A stretch of 64,000 nucleotides of DNA from Neoalteromonas facilis (GCF_002807665.1 NZ_PEAY01000008.1:1-64000), one strand, 5' to 3'. Numbered from the stretch's first letter, positions 21,201 to 31,493 are shown. Notes: generated from the sequence alone by a model not told the origin. A program made the numbers and translations.

Positions 21201-21501
21201 TATTGCTGTTGTTGCGCGTCGCAACTTCTGTTCCTTGCGGGTCGCGGTCGGAAAAGTTATCGAAAATAATGCCATTAAAACGGGATAAACCATTTGGCGT
21301 ACCCAACCATAGATAGCCTTGCTGATCTCTAGCAATGCTAAACACGGTGCTATCAGGCAGACCTGATTTTATGGAGTAACGCTCGACATCAAAGAAAAAG
21401 GGATTGGCAAGTACTAATGATGGCTTAATGACAATTGCTGTGCACAGCAGTAGAAAGCGCCACGCCTTGTTAAGCGTATTGTACAAACAACTGGCTGCCA
21501 T
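18223..21501 (-). CDS. Periplasmic-propeller sensor histidine kinase
   Basis: One-piece sensor kinase of 1,092 residues. Signal peptide (about 5-32), propeller repeats to about residue 680 (units such as LWLGTPNGLSRF and VWIGTNGGGASM), a Y_Y_Y domain (YSYRLLGHKDNWFEPSE), one membrane helix near 775-797, a coiled coil, and a kinase core with H-box VGVAHEINTPVG and HATPase motifs DNGIGVSDEMKEKVF and GLGLQIV. It ends after the ATPase; no receiver or HPt follows, and no response regulator is adjacent, so the partner is elsewhere. ATG at 21501 is chosen over GTG at 21513 because GAGGTGG sits eight bases before it. Signal unknown; such propellers often accompany polysaccharide sensing. Confidence 0.92.
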   Translation of the reverse strand: MAASCLYNTLNKAWRFLLLCTAIVIKPSLVLANPFFFDVERYSIKSGLPDSTVFSIARDQQGYLWLGTPNGLSRFNGIIFDNFSDRDPQGTEVATRNNSNIFIDSRQRIWVGTWGFGVYVYDNQLRLEHHFATTSEPSQRINSDMVQVFFEDSSGRVWIGTNGGGASMFDPVSQQITTFVHSASDKATISHNRVWHFAEETDGSIWLATGFGLDRIRVNNDVEVTRYNTILPRDSLLYQQRVRRLLVTPRGEFWVGTESGICEFTQSRERCEMVESFNTTNQTDTRVTSLVRGHNDQLWIGTLSGLYLFDVVKREFVPLVNGGRTALLPHDDIRDILFDENGVLWVASRPSGLIKISFIGESITGFKEFGHPDDVAQPIGRVHALLEDSKRNLWIGSTQGLLKMAPDDSRPKMVDPDIGLVIAMIEDKGGHLWVASNKGLFRRPLYSNSFEDMQSTFPSEQRYLVESLYQSTDGYIWIGTSHNGLFVFDGRTTQPVYLEEHVPQLPESAVSAIAEDQHNFVTIGVMGVGVVRFRLDSEKHLHYRAGGDGDLNSSNIVDITLDNDSTLWVATDNKLNELDDISNTFRYFPQDERLANLAVKRVLADKNNNIWFSTANGIYQLNVQRTALEHYTTKHGLHGAQFVMKSGFSGNDGDLYFGGISGFSRIRTSALSDTQVESKIMISHVTIDEDDILFSSNAEQSDYIYPHSVKDITFQFADLNLLSNINAEYSYRLLGHKDNWFEPSEQSRVSYSGLSPGDYEFQVMSVGKGISGENVASFAFTIERPWWLSVTALVSYVLVMVALFGAWSRWRLAALQASNELLEQEVKRRSEALINAETKLIESEKNASLTSLVVGVAHEINTPVGIAVTASSLIHDDSEALIRQFQQNSITRTHFERTLRSIVEGASLISTNLEKAGNLINSFKNLSTDQISQTKRAINLSNYLHEVMINLAPTLERAGVKWSIRCDKSLLVTTYPGAIAQLITQFALNAIEHAFDGIASPEVAIEVLTQGNTVQLQFSDNGIGVSDEMKEKVFKPFFTTRRQAGNIGLGLQIVANVVTIRLGGSIQILDNRPRGTLFVCEFAANIDEEAPR

Positions 21502-21669
21502 GAAATGAACCACCTCACGCGTTATTTAGTTAAAGCTAAAAACTGAATAAGTGCACTAGTAGTTCCGTTGAGAGTGCCGCGAACGTCTCCGGTCTCTTGT
21601 TTAGGATAGATCAACTATGGGAATTTGAATAGTAATTCCAATTACATAGGTTAATGCGCGAAAAAAATA

Positions 21670-21945
21670 TTACTCTTGCTCATTAAACTTACCATCGATG
21701 AGATCTTTAATGGCAACAAAAGCGGCTTCCGCATCTTCGCCTTCACACACGATTGTGACCGTTTCGCCTTGATGACTCTCTAACATCATCAGTCCGAGTA
21801 CGCTGTTTGCATCAGCACTTTTATCATCTTTGTGTAACGTTATTGAGGCGTCAAATTGATTGGCTAAGGTGACTAGCTGCGTCGCTGCTCTAGCATGCAG
21901 TCCTAGTTTATTCACAATCGTGACTTGTTGCTCTACTCTCGCCAT
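21670..21945 (-). CDS. ptsO: Nitrogen-PTS phosphocarrier NPr
   Basis: HPr-like protein of 91 residues that relays phosphate from EI-Ntr to PtsN. The phosphorylation site is His17 in NKLGLHARAATQL, and the second family block is NSVLGLMMLESHQG. It is nine bases after rapZ and is the last gene of the rpoN cluster, the usual proteobacterial order. Confidence 0.95.
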   Translation of the reverse strand: MARVEQQVTIVNKLGLHARAATQLVTLANQFDASITLHKDDKSADANSVLGLMMLESHQGETVTIVCEGEDAEAAFVAIKDLIDGKFNEQE

Positions 21946-21954
21946 GTCGATTCC

Positions 21955-22800
21955 TTAGCGATTTAATTCACGGTGGCGAATTTGCACATCGGGATGAATA
22001 TCTTGGAAGGTTTTAGCCAAACATTCAGTGACATAAACCGAACGATGCTGCCCGCCGGTACAGCCAATGGCTACGGTTACATAACTGCGATTATTTCGCT
22101 CTAAATGCGGTAACCAAGTAGATATCAAATTTTGAATCTGCCAGACAAACTTTGTCACGATTGGCTGTGAACCTAAAAACTGCTCTACTGCTGAATCTAA
22201 CCCTGTTAGATGTTTAAGGTCTGGCTCCCAATGCGGATTCGGTAAGAAGCGTGCATCAAAAACATAATCAGCATCCTTGGGGATACCATACTTAAAACCA
22301 AAGCTTTCAAACACCAAAACCAAACGAGAACTCTTTTTACCCAGCACTCGCTCTCTGATTAATTCCGCCAATTGGTGCACTGATAATTTATCGGTGTCTA
22401 GATATAAGTCTGCGCGCTCAGCAACAGGTGCTAATAGTTGTTTCTCAGCCGTGATGGCATCGGCTAGCGAGCGATTTTCTTTTGACAAGGGGTGCAATCT
22501 ACGCGTTTCACTGAAACGTTTTATGAGTTCATCATCACTGGCATCGAGATAAATGATGTTCATGTCCCATGCATCGGGCAAGTAATTTAATATTTCGACC
22601 AATTCAGTCGGATCTTTGGGCAGGTTACGCACATCAATGCTGACGGCAACCAGATCATAATCGTCGACGACAGCATGTGTAAGCGTAGGCAAAAGATTAA
22701 CGGGTATGTTGTCTACGCAGTAATATCCCAAATCTTCCAAAGCGCGAAGCGCAATCGATTTACCTGAACCGCTGCGTCCACTGACGATTATCAATTTCAT
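21955..22800 (-). CDS. rapZ: RNase adapter / nucleotide-binding protein RapZ
   Basis: Homologue of E. coli YhbJ/RapZ, which in enterobacteria directs RNase E to GlmZ sRNA in response to glucosamine-6-phosphate. A Walker A motif sits at the N-terminus ([19 protein letters not shown]) and the conserved C-terminal [12 protein letters not shown] loop is present. Length (281) is normal. Whether the GlmY/GlmZ pathway exists in this organism cannot be judged here. Confidence 0.95.
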   Translation of the reverse strand: MKLIIVSGRSGSGKSIALRALEDLGYYCVDNIPVNLLPTLTHAVVDDYDLVAVSIDVRNLPKDPTELVEILNYLPDAWDMNIIYLDASDDELIKRFSETRRLHPLSKENRSLADAITAEKQLLAPVAERADLYLDTDKLSVHQLAELIRERVLGKKSSRLVLVFESFGFKYGIPKDADYVFDARFLPNPHWEPDLKHLTGLDSAVEQFLGSQPIVTKFVWQIQNLISTWLPHLERNNRSYVTVAIGCTGGQHRSVYVTECLAKTFQDIHPDVQIRHRELNR

Positions 22801-22842
22801 ACGAGTTGTCTTGTTTTTGAGCTTGGTCGAGTGATATCCATT

Positions 22843-23286
22843 CTAGGACAATGCCTGAAGAATCTCATCACTTGTTTGTGCTTTTCTAATAAGCTTCACA
22901 CGATCTTTATCCGCCAGCTTGCCGGCAACACTCGCTAATGTCTGTAGGTGCCCTTCAGCTTGCTCTTCCGGTACCAGTAGTGCGAAGAAAATATCAACCG
23001 GCTTGTCATCAATGGCATCAAAGTCAATTGCCGGTTCGCTGGTAACAACGATCGCCATGACCTTATGCAAACCTGCAAGTCTGCCATGTGGGATAGCAAT
23101 GCCGTTGCCAATACCTGTGCTGCCCATACGCTCTCTCTGCATCAGAGCCGCCAGCACCGTATCTTGTTTAATGTCGGGAATATTATCAGCAGCCAATTGA
23201 CTGATGATTTCTAAAATTCGCTTTTTGCTATTGCACTGAACCGCACATTGCGTGCGGTTCGTGCTCAGAATTGTTTCAAGATTCAT
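22843..23286 (-). CDS. ptsN: Nitrogen-PTS EIIA component
   Basis: EIIA-Ntr, the terminal phosphate acceptor of the nitrogen PTS; its phosphorylation state influences potassium transport and sigma-54-related physiology in model species. The active-site His67 lies in GNGIAIPHGRL. 147 residues. It is located between hpf and rapZ as in E. coli. Confidence 0.95.
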   Translation of the reverse strand: MNLETILSTNRTQCAVQCNSKKRILEIISQLAADNIPDIKQDTVLAALMQRERMGSTGIGNGIAIPHGRLAGLHKVMAIVVTSEPAIDFDAIDDKPVDIFFALLVPEEQAEGHLQTLASVAGKLADKDRVKLIRKAQTSDEILQALS

Positions 23287-23329
23287 AGAATACTAAATAC
23301 CTATTTGCTCCTTAGGAGCGGTACGTCAT

Positions 23330-23617
23330 TTAGTGCTTTTTAAGCTTTTCCTTGTGACGTATAACCTGACGATCAAGCTTATCAATCATGCTGTCAATCG
23401 CTGCATACATATCTGTATCTTCAGAAGAAGCAAAGATCTCGGCACCACTGAGATGAACCGTGGCTTCTGCTTTCTGATTCAGTTTTTCGACATTTAAGAT
23501 AACGTGTACATTGGAAATATGATCAAAGTGCCTTTCTAACTTTGAAAACTTGGTATCAACATAATTACGCAAAGAATCAGTGATATCGACGTGATGACCA
23601 GTTAAGTTAATTTGCAT
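23330..23617 (-). CDS. hpf: Short ribosome hibernation-promoting factor
   Basis: A 95-residue HPF/YfiA-type protein with the beta-alpha-beta fold that occupies the 30S mRNA/tRNA channel in stationary phase: MQINLTGHHVDITDSLRNYV, HISNVHVILNVEK, a basic helix IDKLDRQVIRHKEKLKKH. The long-HPF C-terminal dimer domain is absent, as in E. coli. It lies 26 bases after rpoN. Confidence 0.95.
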   Translation of the reverse strand: MQINLTGHHVDITDSLRNYVDTKFSKLERHFDHISNVHVILNVEKLNQKAEATVHLSGAEIFASSEDTDMYAAIDSMIDKLDRQVIRHKEKLKKH

Positions 23618-23643
23618 ATATCGTCTTCCTTCTTGTTAGAGCT

Positions 23644-25128
23644 CTACAATAAACTCTTACGTTGATTTGACGGGGGAATCGCTAGCGATTCACGGTATTT
23701 TGCTATTGTCCGACGGGCCACTTGTATACCTTGGTCCGCCAACAATTGAGCAATCTTGCTATCACTCAGTGGTTTGCTGGGTTTCTCAGCCGCCACGAGT
23801 TTTTTAATCAGTGCTCGAATGGCCGTTGACGAGCACTCACCACCACCATCGGTGGCTACGTGACTGGAGAAAAAGTATTTCAATTCAAAAATCCCTCTAG
23901 GGGTATGCATATACTTCTGTGTTGTCACGCGAGAAATTGTCGATTCGTGCATGTCTACCATTTCAGCAACATCATTCAACACCATTGGCTTCATCATTTC
24001 AGGGCCATGCTCAAAAAAACCAATCTGTTGTTGCACAATACAGTTTGCCACTTTCAGCAAGGTGTCGTTACGACTTTCCAAACTTTTAATAAACCACTTC
24101 GCTTCTTGCATGTGAGAACGAATAAACTGCGAATCACTGCTGTTTCGGGCATTTCGACTCATCGCTGCATACTGCTGATTAATACTTAGTTTGGGCAAAC
24201 TGTCAGGATTCAACTCCACATGCCAGCGTCCATTCTTTTTCGCCACCGAAACATCGGGAATAACGTACTCTGGTTCCTTCGTGATCAGAGCACTACCTGG
24301 GCGCGGATTTAATGTTTGCAACAAACGTAATGCTTCACGCAGTTCGTCTTCTTTTAGTCTGCTTTTGCGCATTAAAGTTCGGTAATCTTTACTGCTAATC
24401 AGATCAGAAAATTCGATTAATATCTGTTTCGCTTCTTCAATCCAAGGCGTCTCTGGCGCAAACTGGTTTAATTGCACAAGTAAACATTCTTGCGGCGTTC
24501 TGGAGCCTGAACCGATGGGATCGAACATTTGTATGCGCTTAAGCACACATAGCACTTCATCTTCTTCGATTTGCTCTTCACTGATATCGTCGTCATTAAC
24601 ACTGGCGAGAATATCTTCGATAGTACAGGTCAGATAGCCCGATTCATCGATCGAATCAATAATGGCAATCGCTATCGCCCTATCTACCTCACTGAAAGGT
24701 GTCAGGTCCATCTGCCACAGCAAATGGTCTTGGATATTGTCGGTTGTCTCACCTTGAAAAACTTGGTCATCATCGTTACTCGATGACATAGGAGCAGGTG
24801 CAGACGATGCACTGTAGTATTCATCCCAAGTGCTGTCGATCGGCAGTTCATCGGGCAGGTCATTCTTTTCTAGCGCATCACCACTTTCGATAGAGTCATC
24901 GCTGGTTAAGCTGGATAATTCATCTTTTTCTTTTGTATTGGTTTGAAGATCGCTGTTGCTATCCGGTTCATGGCCTTCTTCAAGTTCCAACAGAGGGTTT
25001 GAATCTAACGCTTCTTGAATTTCAGTTTGCAGATCTAAGGTCGACAGTTGCAACAACTTAATTGCCTGCTGCAATTGAGGTGTCATTGTAAGTTGTTGAC
25101 TGAATTTAAGCTGTAACGAGGGCTTCAT
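23644..25128 (-). CDS. rpoN: RNA polymerase sigma-54 factor
   Basis: Sigma-54 for -24/-12 promoters. The Gln/Leu-rich activator-interaction region I opens the protein ([25 protein letters not shown]), an acidic region II follows (about residues 50-125), then the core-binding domain and HTH ([26 protein letters not shown]), with the RpoN box ([15 protein letters not shown]) at the end. 494 residues, usual size. lptB is immediately upstream. Confidence 0.97.
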   Translation of the reverse strand: MKPSLQLKFSQQLTMTPQLQQAIKLLQLSTLDLQTEIQEALDSNPLLELEEGHEPDSNSDLQTNTKEKDELSSLTSDDSIESGDALEKNDLPDELPIDSTWDEYYSASSAPAPMSSSNDDDQVFQGETTDNIQDHLLWQMDLTPFSEVDRAIAIAIIDSIDESGYLTCTIEDILASVNDDDISEEQIEEDEVLCVLKRIQMFDPIGSGSRTPQECLLVQLNQFAPETPWIEEAKQILIEFSDLISSKDYRTLMRKSRLKEDELREALRLLQTLNPRPGSALITKEPEYVIPDVSVAKKNGRWHVELNPDSLPKLSINQQYAAMSRNARNSSDSQFIRSHMQEAKWFIKSLESRNDTLLKVANCIVQQQIGFFEHGPEMMKPMVLNDVAEMVDMHESTISRVTTQKYMHTPRGIFELKYFFSSHVATDGGGECSSTAIRALIKKLVAAEKPSKPLSDSKIAQLLADQGIQVARRTIAKYRESLAIPPSNQRKSLL

Positions 25129-25203
25129 TTATTGCTCTTTACTTCCCGCATCTATTTTTATTGTTTAACGCTTCGTTAATGACAGTGGTGACCTTTAGTT
25201 TAA

Positions 25204-25929
25204 CTATAGCCTGAATTGCTCACCGAGGTATACATCTCTCACTTTTTGATTCGACAAAACTTCATCTGCTGTACCAGAAGCAATCAGCTCTCCATGGCTC
25301 ACTATGTAAGCTTTTTCACATACATCAAGGGTTTCACGCACGTTGTGATCAGTGATCAATACGCCTATTCCGCGCTCGCACAAATGCTGAATAATTTTCT
25401 TTATATCATTCACAGAAATCGGATCGACGCCGGCAAAAGGCTCATCCAGTAAGATAAATTGAGGGTTTGCTGCCAACGCTCGCGCTATCTCGACGCGCCT
25501 ACGTTCACCACCAGAGAGACTCATGCCTAAACTATTACGGATATGATTAATGTTAAACTCATCCAACAGCGCATCAGCTTCTTGTTCACGCTGTAAGGTC
25601 GACAATTCTTTACGCGTTTGCAAGATCGCCATGATATTTTCGAGCACCGTCAGCTTTCGGAAAATAGACGCTTCTTGCGGCAAGTAGCCAATGCCTTGTC
25701 GCGCTCTTTCATGCATAGGTAGCAAGGTCAGTTCGGACTGATCGATAAAGATCCGGCCATGGTCAAGCGGTACTAATCCAACGATCATGTAAAATGTAGT
25801 TGTTTTTCCTGCACCATTTGGGCCCAATAGACCAACGATTTGCCCGCTGTCTACCGTTAAACTAACGTCTCTAACGACCTGTCTTGATTTATATGACTTA
25901 GCTAAATGCTGCGCTGTCAAAGTAGCCAT
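25204..25929 (-). CDS. lptB: LPS export ABC transporter ATPase LptB
   Basis: Cytoplasmic ATPase powering LptFG extraction of LPS. Walker [16 protein letters not shown] signature [15 protein letters not shown], Walker [14 protein letters not shown] and the switch His in LITDHNVRE are all present. 241 residues. Its ATG overlaps the lptA stop by one base (TAATG), indicating translational coupling. Its membrane partners LptF and LptG are at 44124-46294. Confidence 0.97.
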   Translation of the reverse strand: MATLTAQHLAKSYKSRQVVRDVSLTVDSGQIVGLLGPNGAGKTTTFYMIVGLVPLDHGRIFIDQSELTLLPMHERARQGIGYLPQEASIFRKLTVLENIMAILQTRKELSTLQREQEADALLDEFNINHIRNSLGMSLSGGERRRVEIARALAANPQFILLDEPFAGVDPISVNDIKKIIQHLCERGIGVLITDHNVRETLDVCEKAYIVSHGELIASGTADEVLSNQKVRDVYLGEQFRL

Positions 25930-26531
25930 TAACGCGGTTCATCCTGTTCTTGTTGCTCTGATTCGTCTGATGAATCGTCCTGTAAATCCTTAAAGGCCTC
26001 TGGTCGGAAAACCGTTGTTACGCGACGCTCTTCGTCACCCTCATTGCTCTGCGCTAACAACTGCTCTTTCTCCATATCAAATTGGATAAGATCACCTTGC
26101 ACCATACTACTATCTCTTATCAGTTGAGCGTCACCGTCAAGGGTAATCGCGCGTGATATCACAGCATATGTAATCGTATTGGCACGAGCGGTTACGCGGC
26201 TACCATCATCCATACTTTGTGAATAAACTGCTGGCGTGCCGCGCGCAATAAAGACTTCTCGCCCCTCACCGTCGGTTGCAATCACTTCGACTTCCTGCGC
26301 ATGAATTTCCATCGAGCCTTGTGTGATGTGCACATCTTCTTTAAAAATTGAGGTCTTGTTTTTTCCATCGACAAACTGTGACTTCGCATCTACGGTGATG
26401 GGCTGATTAAAGTCAGATTCACCTGCCAACACAGCCCCACTGCTAAGCAACATTACGCACACGCCGATTTGCTTTAAGTAGGTCTTAATAGAATGCCCAG
26501 CAAGGCTATAAAATAGATGTTTACACGGCAT
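25929..26531 (-). CDS. lptA: LPS transport periplasmic protein LptA
   Basis: Periplasmic bridge of the Lpt machine (OstA fold). ATG at 26531 gives a signal peptide ending near VLAGESDF, then the beta-jellyroll ([36 protein letters not shown]) and an acidic Ser/Glu/Gln tail. A longer in-frame start at 26588 would lie inside lptC and is not needed. It begins one base after the lptC stop. Confidence 0.93.
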   Translation of the reverse strand: MPCKHLFYSLAGHSIKTYLKQIGVCVMLLSSGAVLAGESDFNQPITVDAKSQFVDGKNKTSIFKEDVHITQGSMEIHAQEVEVIATDGEGREVFIARGTPAVYSQSMDDGSRVTARANTITYAVISRAITLDGDAQLIRDSSMVQGDLIQFDMEKEQLLAQSNEGDEERRVTTVFRPEAFKDLQDDSSDESEQQEQDEPR

Positions 26532-26532
26532 G

Positions 26533-27105
26533 TTAGTTAGCCTTATTCGATGGAGAGTAAATAGTTTGCACATGTTGCTGCAATTCATAGGTCTTTAAGT
26601 TCAGGTCAGCTTCGAGACCATCACTTTCTATTTGATAGTCTTCGCCGACAATAGTGACCGCCTGATCGGATGTCATTATTTTAGTCTCTAAGTTTATTTG
26701 AAGGAACTCTGTCGAGATTGTTTTTACAAACTCTTCCTGACTCAGACTTTGAATTATCACGTTTCGTTCCAGCTGAATACGATTATCATCATACAAGGTG
26801 CCTTCATCAGCCGTTACACGCCATGGTGTCTGATCATCTTCCATGTAAATGGTATATTGCGGCTGCTTGAAATAGACAAACCCAAGCTGTTCATAGTGTT
26901 CCATTTCTTGTGCGAATATTCTGTGGCTCAGCTGACCATCATTGTCATATAACGCACTGCGTAAATTTTTAGCTTGATAGGTGGGTTGGTAAATATCTTC
27001 TTCAGACCCCACGGTTTCCGGTGACTCATCTTTAAGCCAAGTTGGAATATACGTCGCTAACGCAAGAATAAATAGGGCCGATATGCTGTACCCCAGTCGA
27101 TTCAT
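26533..27105 (-). CDS. lptC: LPS export protein LptC
   Basis: Bitopic inner-membrane protein with one N-terminal helix (about residues 5-23) and a periplasmic OstA-like domain that receives LPS from LptBFG and passes it to LptA. 190 residues. Its ATG overlaps the kdsC stop by four bases. Confidence 0.93.
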   Translation of the reverse strand: MNRLGYSISALFILALATYIPTWLKDESPETVGSEEDIYQPTYQAKNLRSALYDNDGQLSHRIFAQEMEHYEQLGFVYFKQPQYTIYMEDDQTPWRVTADEGTLYDDNRIQLERNVIIQSLSQEEFVKTISTEFLQINLETKIMTSDQAVTIVGEDYQIESDGLEADLNLKTYELQQHVQTIYSPSNKAN

Positions 27106-27647
27106 ATGCTGGCCCCAGCAATATTGTCCAGCGCATCATGCACTTGCAAGAACACATCACACACTTCTCTTACAGCACCAAACCCACCCCGTTGGGTTGT
27201 TATCCAATCCGCCTTTTGTAAGACGAGTGGATGAGCATCTTGTACGGCAATAGAAGTACCCGCTAACGAGAACATACCCAAATCAGGTACATCATCACCT
27301 ATCGTGGCGACAGATTCGGGTGCTAGATTGATTTCATCCAGCAATGCGGATAGTGCGCTGTACTTATCTTCTTTACCTTGCAGAATATAATTGGTCTTTA
27401 GCGCCGTCATGCGATCCTGAACAATAGCCGAGTTGCGCCCCGTTATTACTGCCGTTTGGAGCCCTATTGATTGAAGGGCCTTAAACCCAAATCCATCACG
27501 CGTATGAAATGCTTTTAGTTCTTCCCCTGCGTTACCGAGATAAATACGCCCATCAGAAAAAACACCGTCTATATCACACACCAATAGTTTGATTTTACTT
27601 AACGCAGTATAGAGTGATTCCGGCATATCGCCGTAAAGTGTTTGCAT
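27102..27647 (-). CDS. kdsC: KDO-8-phosphate phosphatase
   Basis: HAD-family phosphatase of the C0 (capless) type that dephosphorylates KDO-8-P. Motif I is VCDIDGVFSDG, motif II is VITGRNS, and motif III/IV are around GKEDK and IGDDVPDLGM. 181 residues. The ATG overlaps the kdsD stop by one base. Confidence 0.95.
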   Translation of the reverse strand: MQTLYGDMPESLYTALSKIKLLVCDIDGVFSDGRIYLGNAGEELKAFHTRDGFGFKALQSIGLQTAVITGRNSAIVQDRMTALKTNYILQGKEDKYSALSALLDEINLAPESVATIGDDVPDLGMFSLAGTSIAVQDAHPLVLQKADWITTQRGGFGAVREVCDVFLQVHDALDNIAGASI

Positions 27648-28612
27648 TACAGCACTCCTGCAAGCAGAAGCATGTGCATGTTAAATGCTCCCACCGGTTT
27701 ACGCGCTTCATCCACCACAAACATAGCGCTTATCTTGTGCTGTTCCATGAGGTTCAAAGCGTTCACCGCCAATGTATGGGGTGACACCGTGATGCTGTCT
27801 TTGGTCATCACCTCACCCACATGAGTGCTGTGAATATCAATACGTGCATCTAAAATACGCCGTAAGTCACCGTCGGTAAAAATACCAATAAGCGCGCCGC
27901 TTTCATCCTGAACACCCGTCATGCCCAACCCCTTTTGCGATATTTCAAGTAAAGCAGCTGAAATACTTTGTTGAGGATCAACCAACGGCAATTGAGACGC
28001 TGTGGCCATAATATCACTGACACCCAACAGCAATTTTCTGCCTAAACTGCCGCCGGGATGTGATAGAGCGAAATCATCTGAAGTAAAACCTTTAGCATCG
28101 AGCAAGGCAACCGCCAACGCGTCGCCCATCACCAATGTTACGGTTGTACTCGTTGTGGGGGCTAAACCGAGTGAACATGCTTCTTCACTAACACTGATAT
28201 CCAACACTACATCTGCGTGTTTGGCTAACGTACTTTCACGATTATTTGTCATTGCAATAATCGGAATCTGAAGACGCTTAACGACCGGCAAAATACTGAT
28301 CAGCTCGGTCGATTCACCGGAATTCGAAATGGCCAATAACACATCGTTTTTAGCCAACATCCCCAAGTCGCCATGATTCGCTTCGCCCGGGTGCATAAAA
28401 AATGATGGTGTACCTGTACTTGACAACGTCGCGGCGATCTTGTGGCCTATATGGCCGGATTTACCCATGCCGCTTACCACAACTTTGCCTGTACACGCCA
28501 TGCATAACTCACACGCTTGCACAAATTCCTGATCAATGCGCTGACTTAAAGCACTCATCTCTCGTTGTTCAATCGCGACGACCCGTTTTCCGGATCCAAT
28601 AAAATCAGCCAT
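27647..28612 (-). CDS. kdsD: D-arabinose-5-phosphate isomerase
   Basis: Makes arabinose-5-phosphate for KDO synthesis. The N-terminal SIS sugar-isomerase domain (VVSGMGKSGHIGHKIAATLS, HPGEANHGDLGML) is followed by two CBS domains (about 205-320). ATG at 28612 is preferred, two bases after the yrbG stop; the frame extends to 28633 inside yrbG. 321 residues. Confidence 0.95.
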   Translation of the reverse strand: MADFIGSGKRVVAIEQREMSALSQRIDQEFVQACELCMACTGKVVVSGMGKSGHIGHKIAATLSSTGTPSFFMHPGEANHGDLGMLAKNDVLLAISNSGESTELISILPVVKRLQIPIIAMTNNRESTLAKHADVVLDISVSEEACSLGLAPTTSTTVTLVMGDALAVALLDAKGFTSDDFALSHPGGSLGRKLLLGVSDIMATASQLPLVDPQQSISAALLEISQKGLGMTGVQDESGALIGIFTDGDLRRILDARIDIHSTHVGEVMTKDSITVSPHTLAVNALNLMEQHKISAMFVVDEARKPVGAFNMHMLLLAGVL

Positions 28613-28614
28613 GT

Positions 28615-29571
28615 TTATCCAAATAACACCCATTGATAGGCAAAGAAAGCAGCAACAAACGATAAGGCTTCTAATCGATTAATGCGGCGTCGCCCGAGTA
28701 AATCAAAACTGTACACGATCAGTAAAACCGTCAATCCGAGCATGACATATATGTCTCGATTCGCTGCTGCAGGATCCAACATACCGGGTGCAAGTAAACC
28801 TGGCATTGCCAACACGCCAAGTAAGTTAAATATGTTTGAACCAACGATGTTGCCCATTGCCAAGTCATGTTCATTTTTCATCACGCCGGCCACGCTAGCC
28901 GCAAGTTCAGGCAAACTAGTACCAAGCGCTATAACCGTCAAACCAATAACCAATTGACTGACCCCAAGGTACTCCGCAATGCTGGTTGCTGACGCGATAA
29001 TAAAGTGTGCACTGGCTGGTAACAAGGCCATGCCGAGAATAATCCACAGCCAAGCAACTAAATTAGGTACCCCCTTGGGAATTTCATCCTCTGTTTCGTG
29101 ATGAATAGGGTCGCTCTTTTTGGTCATGAGCGATAGATAGGCCATGCCAAGTAACACGATGACTAAACCGATCGAAAGGCTTATCCCTTCTACCCGAGTC
29201 AGTTCTCCGTCATATATGAACCATGACGCGAGCAAGCATATTGCCAATAATATCGGCATTTCACGTTTTACGGTCAGAGAACTTACGATAATTGGCTTGA
29301 TCAACGCTGTAACCCCTAACACCAAGGCGATGTTAGTGATATTTGAACCTAACGCATTGCCTACTGCTGTATCTCGGTTGCCACTTAGCGATGCAATAAC
29401 AGACACAACGATTTCAGGTGCAGATGAGCCCATCGCGACAATCGTTAGACCAATCATCATAGGCGAAACCCCACTATTTCTTGCTAATGCTGATGCTCCG
29501 TAGACAAAACGGTCTGCAGCCCAGCTTAAAACAGCAATACCAATGATAAAAATAACGACGTTGGTTAACAT
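28615..29571 (-). CDS. yrbG: Calcium/sodium antiporter YrbG
   Basis: Inner-membrane cation/Ca2+ exchanger with about ten helices in two inverted repeats. The alpha-repeat motifs are GSSAPEIVVSVIASL-GNALGSNITN and GTSLPELAASVAG-GNIVGSNIFN. First gene of the KDO/Lpt/rpoN run and divergent from mlaF, as in E. coli. Physiological role is uncertain even in E. coli. Confidence 0.94.
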   Translation of the reverse strand: MLTNVVIFIIGIAVLSWAADRFVYGASALARNSGVSPMMIGLTIVAMGSSAPEIVVSVIASLSGNRDTAVGNALGSNITNIALVLGVTALIKPIIVSSLTVKREMPILLAICLLASWFIYDGELTRVEGISLSIGLVIVLLGMAYLSLMTKKSDPIHHETEDEIPKGVPNLVAWLWIILGMALLPASAHFIIASATSIAEYLGVSQLVIGLTVIALGTSLPELAASVAGVMKNEHDLAMGNIVGSNIFNLLGVLAMPGLLAPGMLDPAAANRDIYVMLGLTVLLIVYSFDLLGRRRINRLEALSFVAAFFAYQWVLFG

Positions 29572-29893
29572 TAATGCCCAATGCGGTCTTTAAGAATACC
29601 GCACATGATCGCAAAAATTTAACGGGCTGCCTAGACCGTGTTGATTAAGACCAATTATTTTTTCGATAAAACGCAACTCTTTTCAGTTTTCTGCGGTCAG
29701 TATGGGTATAATGCATCCCAGACTTAGTCTGGCTTAAAAGGAATCGCCAGCACTATTGATACAGTTCGAATTTTTTGGATATAAGTTGTTACTTTTTAAC
29801 TTTGCGCTGACAACTTGAAAATCGGTAAAATATCACAACATTGTCGAATCACCTTTTTCACAGAACGACAATCGCAACACAATAGCCATTCAA
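29572..29893. other. Divergent yrbG-mlaF promoter region
   Basis: About 320 bases with no gene. A rightward -10 (TATAAT, 29707-29712) is preceded by a poor -35. Immediately after it lies the dyad CCAGAC-TTA-GTCTGG (29718-29732), placed where transcription should start, so it could be an operator or a 5' mRNA hairpin. The remaining 160 bases before mlaF are AT-rich without recognised signals. Confidence 0.5.
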
Positions 29894-30709
29894 ATGACCA
29901 AGGCGGATATGGAAAATTTAGTCTCGATCGACAATATGACATTCAAACGTGGTGATAGAACCATTTATGATGGCATAACGTTGCAAGTGCCTCGTGGTAA
30001 AATAACTGCTGTCATGGGGCCCAGCGGGATCGGTAAAACCACATTATTAAAACTGATAGGCGGACAACTGACGCCTGCGTCAGGTACCGTTGAGTTCGAC
30101 GGTAAGAACGTACACGCATTATCGCGCAGTAAACTGTTCGAGTTACGCCGTGATATGAGTATGTTGTTTCAAAGCGGCGCATTGTTCACCAATATTTCGG
30201 TATTCGACAATGTGGCATTTCCGTTGCGAGAACATACCCATCTGTCTGAATCAGTAATCGAAACACTCGTCGCACTCAAATTACAGGCGGTAGGATTGCG
30301 CGGTGCCGCGCATTTAATGCCAGCTGAATTATCTGGCGGAATGGCGCGCAGAGCTGCATTAGCAAGAGCTATTGCACTGGATCCCAAATTAATCATGTTC
30401 GACGAACCGTTCGCAGGACAAGATCCGATATCCATGGGCGTTTTGGTTAAGTTGATCCGCGCATTGAATGACTCGTTAGGTGTCACCAGTATCGTTGTTA
30501 CACACGATGTTACTGAAGTGCTTACCATTGCTGACTATGTCTACATTCTTGCGGAACAACGCATCATAGGTGAAGGCACTCCCGAACAAATCCGTCAGAG
30601 TGATTCTGATTTAGTACAACAGTTTTTGCAGGGTAAAGCTGACGGACCTGTACCGTTTCACTTTAAGGCGCAAAGTTTGGAAGAACAATTATTCGGAGGC
30701 CACGCGTGA
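29894..30709 (+). CDS. mlaF: Phospholipid-transport ABC ATPase MlaF
   Basis: ATPase of the MlaFEDB complex that moves phospholipids between the membranes. Walker [13 protein letters not shown], signature [15 protein letters not shown], Walker [14 protein letters not shown], and a C-terminal extension including [10 protein letters not shown] as in E. coli. The methionine at 29909 has a better ribosome site (AAGGCGG) than the one at 29894, so the true start may be five codons later. Confidence 0.95.
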   Translation: MTKADMENLVSIDNMTFKRGDRTIYDGITLQVPRGKITAVMGPSGIGKTTLLKLIGGQLTPASGTVEFDGKNVHALSRSKLFELRRDMSMLFQSGALFTNISVFDNVAFPLREHTHLSESVIETLVALKLQAVGLRGAAHLMPAELSGGMARRAALARAIALDPKLIMFDEPFAGQDPISMGVLVKLIRALNDSLGVTSIVVTHDVTEVLTIADYVYILAEQRIIGEGTPEQIRQSDSDLVQQFLQGKADGPVPFHFKAQSLEEQLFGGHA

Positions 30710-31485
30710 TCAACTGGATCGCCGGCGTTGGCGGCAACACGATTTCAAAGGCGGCTGCAATTGGTCGCGCTGGATTGATGTTATTTGGTGCGATTGTCGC
30801 CCTACCTCAATTCAAAAATATTCGTCTGACCATCCAGCAAATATACGTTGTGGGTGTTCAGTCTTTGTTAATTATTATTGTGTCAGGATTATTTATCGGC
30901 ATGGTAATGGCGCTGCAAGGTTATACCATTTTGGTTGATTATGGTGCCGAAGGTAGTTTAGGACCCATGGTCGCGCTTTCACTACTGCGTGAACTTGGGC
31001 CTGTCGTAACAGCGCTCTTGTTTGCTGGACGAGCGGGTTCGGCTTTAACAGCCGAAATCGGCCTGATGAAAGCTACCGAACAGCTCAGTAGCTTAGAGAT
31101 GATGGCGGTAGATCCATTGCGACGCGTCGTAGCACCTCGATTCTGGGCGGGTATTATTTCCATGCCGATGCTGGCGCTGATTTTCAGTGCTGTTGGCATT
31201 TTGGGCGGGCATGCTGTCGGGGTCGATTGGTTAGGTGTGGATGCAGGCAGTTATTGGTCAATTATGCAATCGACCGTTGAATGGGGCGAAGATGTTGTAA
31301 ACGGCATCATCAAGAGTCTGGTATTTGCATTGGTTGTGACGTGGATTGCAATCTTTAAAGGTTACGATGCAGTTCCGACGTCAGAAGGAATTAGTAAGGC
31401 AACAACAGAAACGGTCGTTTTTAGTTCGTTGGCCGTATTAGGTTTAGATTTTGTGCTAACTGCACTGATGTTTGGCATTGAGTAG
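30706..31485 (+). CDS. mlaE: Phospholipid-transport permease MlaE
   Basis: Inner-membrane permease of the Mla complex with about five or six helices and the family core [24 protein letters not shown] (residues about 95-120, quoted here in part as [16 protein letters not shown]). GTG start overlapping the mlaF stop by four bases. 259 residues. Confidence 0.95.
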   Translation: MINWIAGVGGNTISKAAAIGRAGLMLFGAIVALPQFKNIRLTIQQIYVVGVQSLLIIIVSGLFIGMVMALQGYTILVDYGAEGSLGPMVALSLLRELGPVVTALLFAGRAGSALTAEIGLMKATEQLSSLEMMAVDPLRRVVAPRFWAGIISMPMLALIFSAVGILGGHAVGVDWLGVDAGSYWSIMQSTVEWGEDVVNGIIKSLVFALVVTWIAIFKGYDAVPTSEGISKATTETVVFSSLAVLGLDFVLTALMFGIE

Positions 31486-31493
31486 GAGAAAAA

